From Rebecca billardiae RCC1528 (taxonomy: Eukaryota; Haptophyta): 64,000 nucleotides of DNA. Made by a program: the position numbers and the translations under genes. The notes beneath the pieces are model-generated. The model did no database searches and was not told the origin of the DNA. It saw only the letters and a program-made list of their open reading frames with translations. Shown here piece by piece: positions 56,395 to 64,000 of the stretch. Each line of letters starts with the position of its first letter. The first letter of the stretch is position 1. The DNA is taken from positions 2,666,001 through 2,730,000 of the forward strand of contig OZ251225.1 of assembly GCA_965240325.2 (NCBI GenBank). Direction: 5' to 3'.

Positions 56395-57612
56395 ATGGCG
56401 GACTGGCGCCAGGCCGGCACTGGGGCGACAGGCGCGGCCGGCCGCGAGCTGGCTGCCCTCACGCGCGAGGAGCGCGAGCTGGAAGCCTCGCTGCGCGAGC
56501 TCGACGCCAGACTTTCCGCGGTGGCCTCGCTGAGGCAGCGGCGCGAGAGACGCGTCGGCCATCCGGCAACAGCGGCGACTGCCACTTCCCGGGCAGACAC
56601 ATCTCCGGCGGCCGAGAAGCCGCCATTGTCATCGCGCCCGGCGGATGCCGATGGCCATCGCGGCCGTCCGATTCTTGCGCAGCCGCTGCAGGGCTTCGGC
56701 CCCGTGCCCGCTGCGTACCCGACCCCATCGACCACGGGTCAGCCCGCGCAGGCAGCCCCGCAATCGAGCTGTGCGAGTGTGTCTGGCCCGGACGTTGGCG
56801 CGCTCGCACGCCAACGTGCCGACGCCATCGCCGCTCAACAGCACGCTGCCAGCCATGCTACCGCAATCACGCAGCAGTCACAACCGATGCTCCGGCAGCC
56901 GCCACCAGTTCCCCCCTTCGGGCTGGGCACGCCACTGCAAGTCCCCGCAGCGCCGCACGCTGGCGCTGCACAATGGCCTGCCGGCCCGCCAATGGATCAC
57001 TATTGTCCTGGCCATGGGGCCGGAGCGCTAGGTGCGCATCTGTCGTACCCCAGTGGATACCTCTACCAGCCGCAGCTGGCGCCTGGCCTCGGGGCGCCAC
57101 ACCACGCCGCCTCCTTTGCGCAACAAGCTCCAGCAGCCGGGGCATACGTTGCAGGACGTGAGCCTCCGCGGCAGCACTGGGCTGGGTACGGTGCACATCC
57201 CTCCAGCGTGGCATTCGGGTATCTCGGCGCTGCCGGCGCATCATATGCGCCAAGCGCGCTCGGCACAGCCCTGCCGTCGTGCACATCACCACACTACAGC
57301 GTGATGCAGCACGCGCCAGTGTTGCCTGCTAGTGCTGGCGGGCAGAATGACGATGCGTGGATGCAGGCTGCACATCGGGCTCAGCCAGCGTTCCCGCCTC
57401 GAGCAGGGCCTGGAGCTGCGCCACCAGCGGCACCATATCGTTGGGATGGCGGCGGGGGGCGTGGGCCGCCAGGTGCTGTGCTGATGCCAGCCGGCGCCGC
57501 AGGCGCCGCTCCCGCACATCACCCACATCAGTATCTGGGCCCGGGGCTGGCACCGCTGGGCCTGGCGTCGCAGCGGCAGTGGCAGCAGTGTCATAATCAG
57601 CCACATCGTTGA
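56395..57612 (+). CDS. Low-complexity Ala/Pro/Gln/Gly-rich protein, function unknown (405 aa)
   Basis: One open frame from the ATG at 56395 to TGA at 57610-57612. Residues 14-54 form a charged coiled coil (LAALTREERELEASLRELDA). The rest is disordered, rich in Ala, Pro, Gln, His and Tyr (YLYQPQLAPGLGAPHHAASF, PSGYLY, QWQQCHNQPHR). Such composition is common in RNA-binding or condensate-forming proteins, but no domain supports that. It could be only the last exon of a larger gene. Confidence 0.55.
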   Translation: MADWRQAGTGATGAAGRELAALTREERELEASLRELDARLSAVASLRQRRERRVGHPATAATATSRADTSPAAEKPPLSSRPADADGHRGRPILAQPLQGFGPVPAAYPTPSTTGQPAQAAPQSSCASVSGPDVGALARQRADAIAAQQHAASHATAITQQSQPMLRQPPPVPPFGLGTPLQVPAAPHAGAAQWPAGPPMDHYCPGHGAGALGAHLSYPSGYLYQPQLAPGLGAPHHAASFAQQAPAAGAYVAGREPPRQHWAGYGAHPSSVAFGYLGAAGASYAPSALGTALPSCTSPHYSVMQHAPVLPASAGGQNDDAWMQAAHRAQPAFPPRAGPGAAPPAAPYRWDGGGGRGPPGAVLMPAGAAGAAPAHHPHQYLGPGLAPLGLASQRQWQQCHNQPHR

Positions 57613-58496
57613 CCCCCGGGCGGAGCCAGCTGCTTGATGGGCGATCCGGCGGCATGATATAATCTGCTGACGATGCATTATTTTGTTATTTGCATACTAC
57701 CGCCGCCACATTATTATAAACGTGTCGTACGGACTAATAACCGAATAACCGCCGCTACTCCGTAGCTACGGCATATATTATTATAATAATAGTACGTATA
57801 TGACTACTATGAGGGGCTCCGCGGTGCCAAGTTCCGTGTCAAAGTAGCTGGCGGGCCCTCACGAGGCCGCATAGCGTGAGTTTAGGCTAATAGCGTACAG
57901 CCATATCGCAGCAGCTAGTTAGTCTACGACTACAGTTTACTAAGAATAAGAGACGCACACAGCTCAGGCAGGCGAGATTACCATTGACTAACAGTCACGC
58001 AGCTCACGCGATCGACGCGGTCAGCCGGACGATTGGCATTGCTGATCGTTGACCACCTGCCCCGGCCCGGCGCCCCCGGCTGCCCGTGGCCGTTAGCCGC
58101 GGGTCGCTGGCAGATATGCCAGTGGCAGAAGGCAGATGACACCTGACAGGCTGACTGCGCTGACACTTAGCTCCGCAGTCGTCGTCATCATCTCAGAGAC
58201 TCAATGCCAACCCGCCGATATGCCCATCCATATAAATAATACAATAATATATATCATTATAATATTCCCGGCGATGATGCGGCGAGGAATGCCCGCGCAG
58301 AATAATGGCGGATGATGCGCGGACACTATTGACTTCATTGACGAGCAGCTAGATCATTGTCAAGCTGACAAGCATCCGAAGAGTAGAGCGCGCAGTAATT
58401 CCGGGTCCGACTCCAGACACGCCGAACTCGTGGCGCATACCGCCGATCCGACGACGCGCCGAGTCTCCTGCCGTGTCACATGGCAGCCGGCGCCTC
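57613..58496. other. Intergenic, no gene seen
   Basis: Convergent region of about 0.9 kb with AT-rich blocks at 57660-57800 and 58230-58270. No supported feature. Confidence 0.6.
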
Positions 58497-59375
58497 TCAG
58501 CTGTCTTCATTCTCGGCGGCGAGGGGTCCGGGATGGTGATGATGCGACGACAATTCGTACAGTACGCTCAGGGCAAGGAGCCGGCGCCGGCCCCCGCGGC
58601 GAGGAGGCCCGTTGGTCACATTGACGTAGACCGGGTGCACTTCGCATCGCTCGCCTGGCAGAGCCAGGGCGCGGAGCTGCTCGCGCCGTGCCGTGCGCGG
58701 CACGTACGCGACTGCGCGCTGTGCGACACGCCGTGCCGCGCCCAGCGTGACGGAGAGCGGAGGATCGAGCATCCTCTCAACGTCGAACTCGGGCTGGCTC
58801 AAGTACTCTGGCCCGCCCCACGGCGGACTCAGGAAGACAGCATCAGCGCGCAGAGCGCCCGCAGCTAATTCGTAAAAGTCAGCGCACACAAAGTCGATGC
58901 GGTGCTCGACGCCATAGACCGCAGCGTTGTGACGGGCGATCGCCAGGCGAGACGGGTCGATGTCGATGGCAAGCACTCGTGCAGATGTGCGTGTGAGCGC
59001 AATCGCATCCGCCCCAGAGCCTGCGAATGCGTCGATGACGAGACCATGCGGCGATGTGCACATGCGAGCATGGGCGCGCGCGACAGCTTCTGGCGTCACC
59101 GAGAACCAAGCCGTCGCGTCGAGACGGATGCCCTCCTCGTACCGCCAGAACAGCGCGTGGCGACGCGCGTAGAACTTGCTCAACTCCGGGGAGAAGGGCG
59201 GGCGCACATTGCCACTCTCTGCCTGAAAGATGCGCGCTGTCTCCGCTGGCGCCAGCGGACGGGCGCGTGAGCGGCGCTTGCCTCGCCTTCTGCAACGCGC
59301 TCGCGGCGCAAGGAGGGAGTGCAAACGTAGGACTCTGACGATGGGACCGGGCGGGGGCGGCGCAGCAGCAGCCAT
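58497..59375 (-). CDS. TGS1: Trimethylguanosine synthase (TGS1) catalytic domain protein
   Basis: 292 aa, single exon, start ATG at 59373-59375. The methyltransferase core shows KFYARRHALFWRYEEGIRLD (cap-binding N-terminal part), the SAM motif VIDAFAGSGADAI (113-125), VLAIDIDPSRLAIARHNAAV and the catalytic SPPWGGPEY (183-191), whose Trp stacks on m7G. TGS1 converts the m7G cap of snRNAs and snoRNAs (and spliced-leader RNAs where present) to 2,2,7-trimethylguanosine. The long N-terminal region of animal TGS1 is absent, as in yeast and protist forms. The first 45 residues are Arg/Pro-rich and may be nuclear/nucleolar targeting. Confidence 0.95.
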   Translation of the reverse strand: MAAAAPPPPGPIVRVLRLHSLLAPRARCRRRGKRRSRARPLAPAETARIFQAESGNVRPPFSPELSKFYARRHALFWRYEEGIRLDATAWFSVTPEAVARAHARMCTSPHGLVIDAFAGSGADAIALTRTSARVLAIDIDPSRLAIARHNAAVYGVEHRIDFVCADFYELAAGALRADAVFLSPPWGGPEYLSQPEFDVERMLDPPLSVTLGAARRVAQRAVAYVPRTARREQLRALALPGERCEVHPVYVNVTNGPPRRGGRRRLLALSVLYELSSHHHHPGPLAAENEDS

Positions 59376-59509
59376 GCTGATGAACGCGCGCCAAGCTTCT
59401 ACTAATAACTACCGTAAAACGCGATCGATCGCGTGCCGCTCACGCGTGCGTCAGACCCGCTCGCTCGGTGATCGCAACCCGACCCGGGACGGCCCGACGA
59501 TCGCGCGGG
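59376..59509. promoter_or_regulatory. 134-bp shared region between divergent TGS1 and UVR-protein genes
   Basis: Start codons at 59375 (-) and 59510 (+) are 134 bp apart, a spacing the same as that of the U1-C pair at 55121-55254. Confidence 0.5.
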
Positions 59510-60118
59510 ATGAAGGCGCAAGGCGCCATCTGTGCGGCGATTCTCGTCGCGACGCTTCCATCTGGCTGCGAAGCATATGCCGTACTTCGGCGCACTGGAT
59601 CTGCTCGCTCGGCGCTGCTGCCCACGGCCGGCTCGAGCGTGCAGCCCGCTGTGCCATCCGCGAGTCCCCAGGTTGCGCGGCAGTGCCGGCAACGCGCGCA
59701 CGTGCGCGCCGCAGCCGGCTCGCTCGACGGTGGTGTATCGGACGCGGTCTTCGGCATTGCGTTCTTCATCCTTCTGTCTGGCTCGGGCATTCTCTTTATC
59801 AAGTCGACCTTCTACGAGAGCCAGGACAGCAGCTCCATCCTCGAGGGCGATCCGTTCTCTGCTGTCGGCCAGCGCTTCGGTGGCCCACGGATGACTGAGG
59901 CCGACGCACTTGCAAGGGCGGACGAGATCAGCTCGCAGCTGCGTATAGCAATCCAAGAGAAGGAGTACCCCACAGCGCTCCAGCTCAAGCGCGAGCTCGC
60001 CAACCTCATGGTGGACTACAAGCTCGATTACACCGTCGATGCGGACATGCCAATCGGCACGAGCATGGCGCCGGACGGCGATGATCCCGAACTCGACAGC
60101 GAGCTGCCGTCAGTCTGA
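59510..60118 (+). CDS. Probable plastid membrane protein with UVR-like motif
   Basis: 202 aa from the ATG at 59510. The N-terminus (MKAQGAICAAILVATLPSGC) is a signal peptide with a likely cleavage before YAVLRR. An Arg/Ser/Ala-rich transit-like segment follows, together the bipartite layout for a secondary plastid. One transmembrane helix follows (VFGIAFFILLSGSGILFI). The C-terminal part has RADEISSQLRIAIQEKEYPT and ALQLKRELANLM, which fits the UVR/UvrB-C motif pattern found in several plastid proteins. An acidic tail ends the protein. The frame opens 14 codons earlier with no better start. The function is unknown. Confidence 0.75.
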   Translation: MKAQGAICAAILVATLPSGCEAYAVLRRTGSARSALLPTAGSSVQPAVPSASPQVARQCRQRAHVRAAAGSLDGGVSDAVFGIAFFILLSGSGILFIKSTFYESQDSSSILEGDPFSAVGQRFGGPRMTEADALARADEISSQLRIAIQEKEYPTALQLKRELANLMVDYKLDYTVDADMPIGTSMAPDGDDPELDSELPSV

Positions 60119-60604
60119 ATCTGAGAGGAGTCTGGCGTGGCCCTGCGATGCACCCTGCTGCCCGCGCGCCGCGTGACCCGAGGCGGGCGATGACGGGGTC
60201 CCAGGGCTGGGCCGCGTGAGCCCGATGACGGGTCTACTCCGCCGCCGCCGCCCGCCTCGGGCGGGTGGCGGCCCTCCGGGGTCTGACAGTGTCAGTGTCA
60301 GTGATCTTCAGCGGCGGACGGTCGCCCGCGGCTGAATTGAGTTGCTGTCAGTACTGTACTCAGCGTGGCAGGGCCGCGCAGGGGCCAGGCAGCAGGCTGC
60401 TGCGACCATTGAAGGGAAGTCCATTGGGTCATCGTGACGTTAGTCAGCCTGCCGAGCTACCGGTACAGTAGCGTAAGCACTGTGCGCCAATCCGGCGGCG
60501 TTCTCATTGGTTCCTCGTCCGTTCGATGGTGGTCGGTGGCCGCGGCGCGCGTGCACGCGCCATCGGAAGCGGCACGTTGGCGCGCGCCGTCGGGACCGAC
60601 CGAC
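60119..60604. other. Intergenic and 5' leader of the thaumatin-like gene
   Basis: GC-rich at first (60170-60280). The downstream frame is open from 60434, but the ATG at 60605 gives the better N-terminus. No other feature seen. Confidence 0.55.
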
Positions 60605-62679
60605 ATGGCGGAGGAGAACAGCCTCACGGAGAAGCTGGTGAAAGACGACGAGCAGGCCGAGCGCGCTGAAGCTGGCGCGGACGATGCCGGCGCCGACGAC
60701 GAGCATGACGAGCCTCCGCCCCCGGGCCCCGTGGACAAGGTCGCAGCCAGGCTGAGCGAAGCGCGCAAGCGCATCTCCGAGACGCCCGCGGCGCGCGCGT
60801 GCGCGGGCTTCATGAGCTCGGGCACGTCGCGCGTGCTCGTCGGGGTCCTGCTCGTCCTACTCGCTGCGGGGCTGGGAGCGGTCGGCGGCGCGCTCTTCGA
60901 CCGCAGCGCTGAGAATGCGGAGCGGCGCCACCCAGTCGCACCTGAACCCGCGCCTTTGCCGAGCCCGCACGTCCGGCCGCATCCTCAGCCCGTACCAGTG
61001 CCGCATCCGGTCCGGCCCGCGCCGAAGCCGTCGCCGAAGCCCAGTACGAGCCAGCCCGAGCCTCCGGCCACCTACATGCCGCCGCCGGCGCCGCCGCCGC
61101 TGCCGACGCTCGCGCCGTCGCCACCAGCCGGGATCTCGCCGCCGCCGTTCCCGCCGCTCTACGTCGGCCCCGAGGACGAGGAGCCGCCGCCCGCGCCGAT
61201 CTGCCACTTCCACCAGCCCTCTGCGGCGGACGACCCCACCACCAAGCACCCGGGCACCGACCGCGACCGGCTGCGCCGCCTCGTCTTCGTGAACGAGTGC
61301 GACAGCGACCTGCTGGTCAACATTCAGGGCTTCACGTTTTGGGACACAGGCCGGTGGCACATGCAGGATCTGCCGCACGATGGCGGCTTCCCGCTCGCGG
61401 CGGGGGACAGCGTGGAGGAGTTCATCTCGGAGCGGCTCTACTCCGGCCGCATCTGGGCGCGGCCCAACTGCCGCTCGCCGTGCAACATCGTCTCGTGCGG
61501 CAACCCGCACAACTTGAAGGCCAAGTGCACCTTCCACAAGGGCTCGCGTGAGCCCCAGTGCCTGCGCGACGGCCTCTGGTGCGACACGGGCAACTGCCCG
61601 GGCGGCAACGAGACGACGTGCCGCGGCGAAGTGGGCGAGTTCATCGGCGGGCTGCCGCCCGGCCCGCTCCTCGAGCTCACGCTGTGCGGCGGCCGCGGCT
61701 CGCGCATCGCGTGCTACAAGGACGGCCCGGCGTACAACCAGAAGGAGTGCGACGCGCTCCCCACCTCCGACTACTACGACATCAGCAACGTGGACGGCAC
61801 GTCCAAGATCTGGGCGGGGATGGAGGTGATCAGGGGGAGGCGGCTCACGGGCGCGTACGCGCCGCAGGGCCGCTTCAACTGCGGCGCGGCCAACATGCCC
61901 GGCGCCTTCGACATGAGCAGCTGCCCGCAGCCACTCCGGATTGCGCGCAACGACTCCGACCCTCACGGCTACTCGGCCAACGCGACGGTCGAGGATGCGG
62001 TGGGGTGCCTCTCGGCGTGCAACTTCATGTCGCAGGTGGCGTGGTCCGCGCCCGGACAGCCGAAATCCCGCTGGGTGGCCGACCGCCGCAGATCGCAGAA
62101 CCAGACCGAGGGCACAGGCGGCACGCAGCCAGATGAGTCGACCGTCACGTCTGAGGATGTCGCGCGCACGTGCTGCGAGTGCGGCCACGGCGCTGACCGA
62201 GGCATCTGCCCCGCGCCGAGGGTCATGCCGGGCGGCGAGGTGCGCGCGCGCGCGCGCGCTCGCGCCACGCTCGCGCCGCCTGCGCGCGCCAACGGCCTGC
62301 GCGTGCTCACGCACGACAGCCCGCCGCCGCACCCACCACGGTGTCGCCGCCATCCACGCCGCAGGTGATCTGGCCGCCGCCCAACGACGCGTGCATCGCC
62401 GGCTGCTCGCCTTACGCCAACTACCCCAAGTCGTACAAGAAGACGATGTGCACGCTCGGGCAGATGCCCGCGATCAAGTTCAACGAGCGCACGAGCATCG
62501 AGCTCAGCCAGGTGCAGAAGATCTTCAAGGACTGGGCGCCGGAGGCGTACTCGTGGCAGTTCGACGACATGTCCTCGACCTACCTGTGCGAGGGCGCTGA
62601 CTTCAAGCTCACCTTCTGCCCGCGCACCAAGAAGCACGACTCCGACAAGCACGGGGGCAGCGGCAAGGGCGACAAGTGA
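60605..62679 (+). CDS. Membrane-anchored thaumatin-like protein with Pro-rich stalk, two exons
   Basis: Exon 1 is 60605-62239 and exon 2 is 62365-62679, joined at phase 0 (donor GTGCGC, acceptor GCAG), 649 aa. An acidic cytosolic N-terminus is followed by a membrane helix near residues 78-100 (VLVGVLLVLLAAGLGAVGGA) and a roughly 100-residue Pro-rich stalk. The extracellular part carries the thaumatin/PR-5 pattern: FVNECDSDLLVNI, SGRIWARPNC, GLWCDTGNCPGG, LELTL, DYYDISNVDG and, in exon 2, YSWQFDDMSSTYLC and FKLTFCP, with many paired cysteines. Thaumatin-like proteins are usually secreted glucan-binding or defence proteins; the type II anchor, the stalk and a long Cys-rich insertion before the C-terminal part are unusual. 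Confidence 0.85.
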
Positions 62680-62885
62680 GTCCTATGCGTGGCCGCGCGC
62701 TGTCGAGGCGGGTGCTTGGCAGCGCTGCCATAGTGGACCGATCACGCCGATGCATGTGCTCGCGCAGGATATTGCCCGCACGAGACGATTGAAGAAGCTT
62801 ACGAGTTACGGCGGCTACATACAGCCTCAGAGCGCTATACTACTGTCATCGATAATATATTAGTACGTACTGTTGCCAACTTTGA
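62680..62885. other. Short convergent intergenic region
   Basis: 206 bp between the thaumatin-like stop and the transporter stop. No feature seen. Confidence 0.6.
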
Positions 62886-64000
62886 TCATCGTGCGTCAGT
62901 CATAGTGAGTGAGTCATGCGGCGTGCTCCGAGAACGTAGCAATATAGGGGGGTCTGGATCCAGTTCAGCTTCGGAAGGGGGGCAGCTGCGGGCACGGAGG
63001 GACGCGCGCTCTTGCTCCGCCTCAGCTGCTGCGCCCTTCTTGGTCTCGGCGGTGCAGAGCCCGGCGGCAGTGGATGCGATGATGGTGGCGCCACCGCACA
63101 GCGTTAAGATGCCCACGTGCCGCTCCTCCGCCGTGCGGCCGAAAGCAGCCTGCAGGCTGATGGAGCCTAGCACCTCCGCTGCGATGAGGAGTACGCCAGA
63201 CACCGCTGCGTCCATCACCGCCATGCCCGACGCCATAAGCGCCTGCGTGCAGACCATAATGCTTGCGAAGGATAGCAGCGAGGCCCACGCCCAAGGGCTC
63301 CCTTCCCCCAAGCCACCGGCCAGTGGCAGCGACAGGCTCGCAGGGACCAGGAGGCCGCACGCGGGTGCCGCGGCGATGAGGCCTAGCGTCTGCGTGAGGA
63401 CGAGGGCGTGGAGAGGGGTATTCGATCTCACGTGGAGTACGCGCACTGCTGCGTAACCCACCGCGACGATGCAGGCACCGACGAGGGCGGCGGCAATGCC
63501 TCGGATCCGCATGATGTGCCTTGGAGCGTCGCCGTGATGGACGCCAGAGTTTGCAACGAGCCCCACGCCGACGACGATGCCGACACCGGACCAGACGCGC
63601 ATCGCGCTGATTGGCTCGCGCAGGAAGAGCCAGCCCAATGGAGAGGACCACAGGGCGACGGAGGCGAGCAGGATCATCGCGTCGGCGAGGGGTAGAAGCG
63701 CAACTGCCGTGTATGACAGCGCCGTGCCGAGGCCCGCGCCGAGCGCTCGCACGATGAGCCAGCCCCACGGCCGCGGGCTCGGCCCGAGCCACGAGCGCAC
63801 TGGCACGCCGCGCGCCACGAGGAATGCGCAGAAGAGCGCGAGCTGAAGACAGCTGCCGATGAAGATCATCTGCATGGGGCCCATACCGAGCGTCTGCGCT
63901 ACCTGGATGAGCAGCGACTGCACCGCGAAGCCCAAGCCGGCGAAAGCCGTACCGAGCACGCCGCGCCAGGCGGGCAGCATGCCGGCAAGCGCATTGATTC
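62886..64000 (-). CDS. EamA/DMT-type 10-helix transporter (possibly cut by the window edge)
   Basis: 364 aa are read from the first in-window ATG at 63978-63980, but the frame is open to base 64000, so the true start may be outside. Ten hydrophobic helices in two five-helix halves are visible (first half GTAFAGLGFAVQSLLIQVAQ to VWSGVGIVVGVGLVAN; second half from GIAAALVGACIVAVGYAA to GILTLCGGATIIASTAAGL). YTAVALLPLADAMILLASVA and LREPISAMRVWSGVG are typical EamA signatures. Such drug/metabolite transporters export or exchange small solutes; the substrate is unknown. A hydrophilic, charged tail of about 50 residues ends the protein. Confidence 0.88.
   Translation of the reverse strand, partial: INALAGMLPAWRGVLGTAFAGLGFAVQSLLIQVAQTLGMGPMQMIFIGSCLQLALFCAFLVARGVPVRSWLGPSPRPWGWLIVRALGAGLGTALSYTAVALLPLADAMILLASVALWSSPLGWLFLREPISAMRVWSGVGIVVGVGLVANSGVHHGDAPRHIMRIRGIAAALVGACIVAVGYAAVRVLHVRSNTPLHALVLTQTLGLIAAAPACGLLVPASLSLPLAGGLGEGSPWAWASLLSFASIMVCTQALMASGMAVMDAAVSGVLLIAAEVLGSISLQAAFGRTAEERHVGILTLCGGATIIASTAAGLCTAETKKGAAAEAEQERASLRARSCPPSEAELDPDPPILLRSRSTPHDSLTMTDAR

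Overview
The window looks like nuclear DNA of a high-GC unicellular alga with a secondary, red-lineage plastid, most likely a haptophyte. The evidence is inferential. Genes are spliced with short GT-AG (and probable GC-AG) introns. There are eukaryote-only genes: U1-C, TGS1, ubiquilin, LC8 dynein light chain and a Spg1/Tem1 GTPase. A bacterial-type ribosomal protein L15 carries an N-terminal signal sequence, as expected for a nucleus-encoded plastid protein. The window also holds (TA)n microsatellites and abundant mobile DNA. I cannot name the species.

Layout. Bases 1-1107 carry the 3' part of a Cys/Met-metabolism PLP enzyme. Bases 1848-24381 are one nested transposon complex. The host is a minus-strand LTR retrotransposon with 309-bp LTRs (TGTCA...TGACA) and a polypurine tract. 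It has a Gag-like CCHC protein but no recognisable pol. Its internal region is split by six DNA transposons laid head to tail, each separated from the next by exactly one TA: a 790-bp element, four apparently identical 3997-bp Tc1/mariner-type elements encoding a 433-aa DDE transposase, and a second copy of the 790-bp element. The 5' LTR is separately split by a 1.49-kb insert.

Bases 24920-39100 are gene-dense: DUF445 membrane protein, LC8, a histidinol dehydrogenase/ATP-phosphoribosyltransferase fusion, Spg1/Tem1-like GTPase, dCMP deaminase, a 1016-aa coiled-coil protein and a TMEM164-like membrane protein. Bases 39397-41794 are a (TA)n microsatellite split by a 2.16-kb element with CACCTTGAAAA termini. 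Bases 42161-47959 encode a 1932-aa type II membrane protein combining a sulfotransferase, a glycosyltransferase with a DxD-type motif and a fucosyltransferase-like domain. Bases 48127-64000 carry plastid uL15, ubiquilin, U1-C, two unknown proteins, TGS1, a plastid-targeted UVR-type protein, a membrane-anchored thaumatin-like protein and an EamA-type transporter.

There are no operons. Several neighbours are divergently transcribed from short shared intergenic regions (LC8/HisD-HisG, coiled-coil/TMEM164, glycan enzyme/uL15c, U1-C/coiled-coil, TGS1/UVR). The most unusual items are the TA-joined transposon chain with its DD47E transposase, the HisD-HisG fusion and the multi-domain sulfotransferase/glycosyltransferase. 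All calls rest on reading the sequence and on family knowledge; no database search was run.
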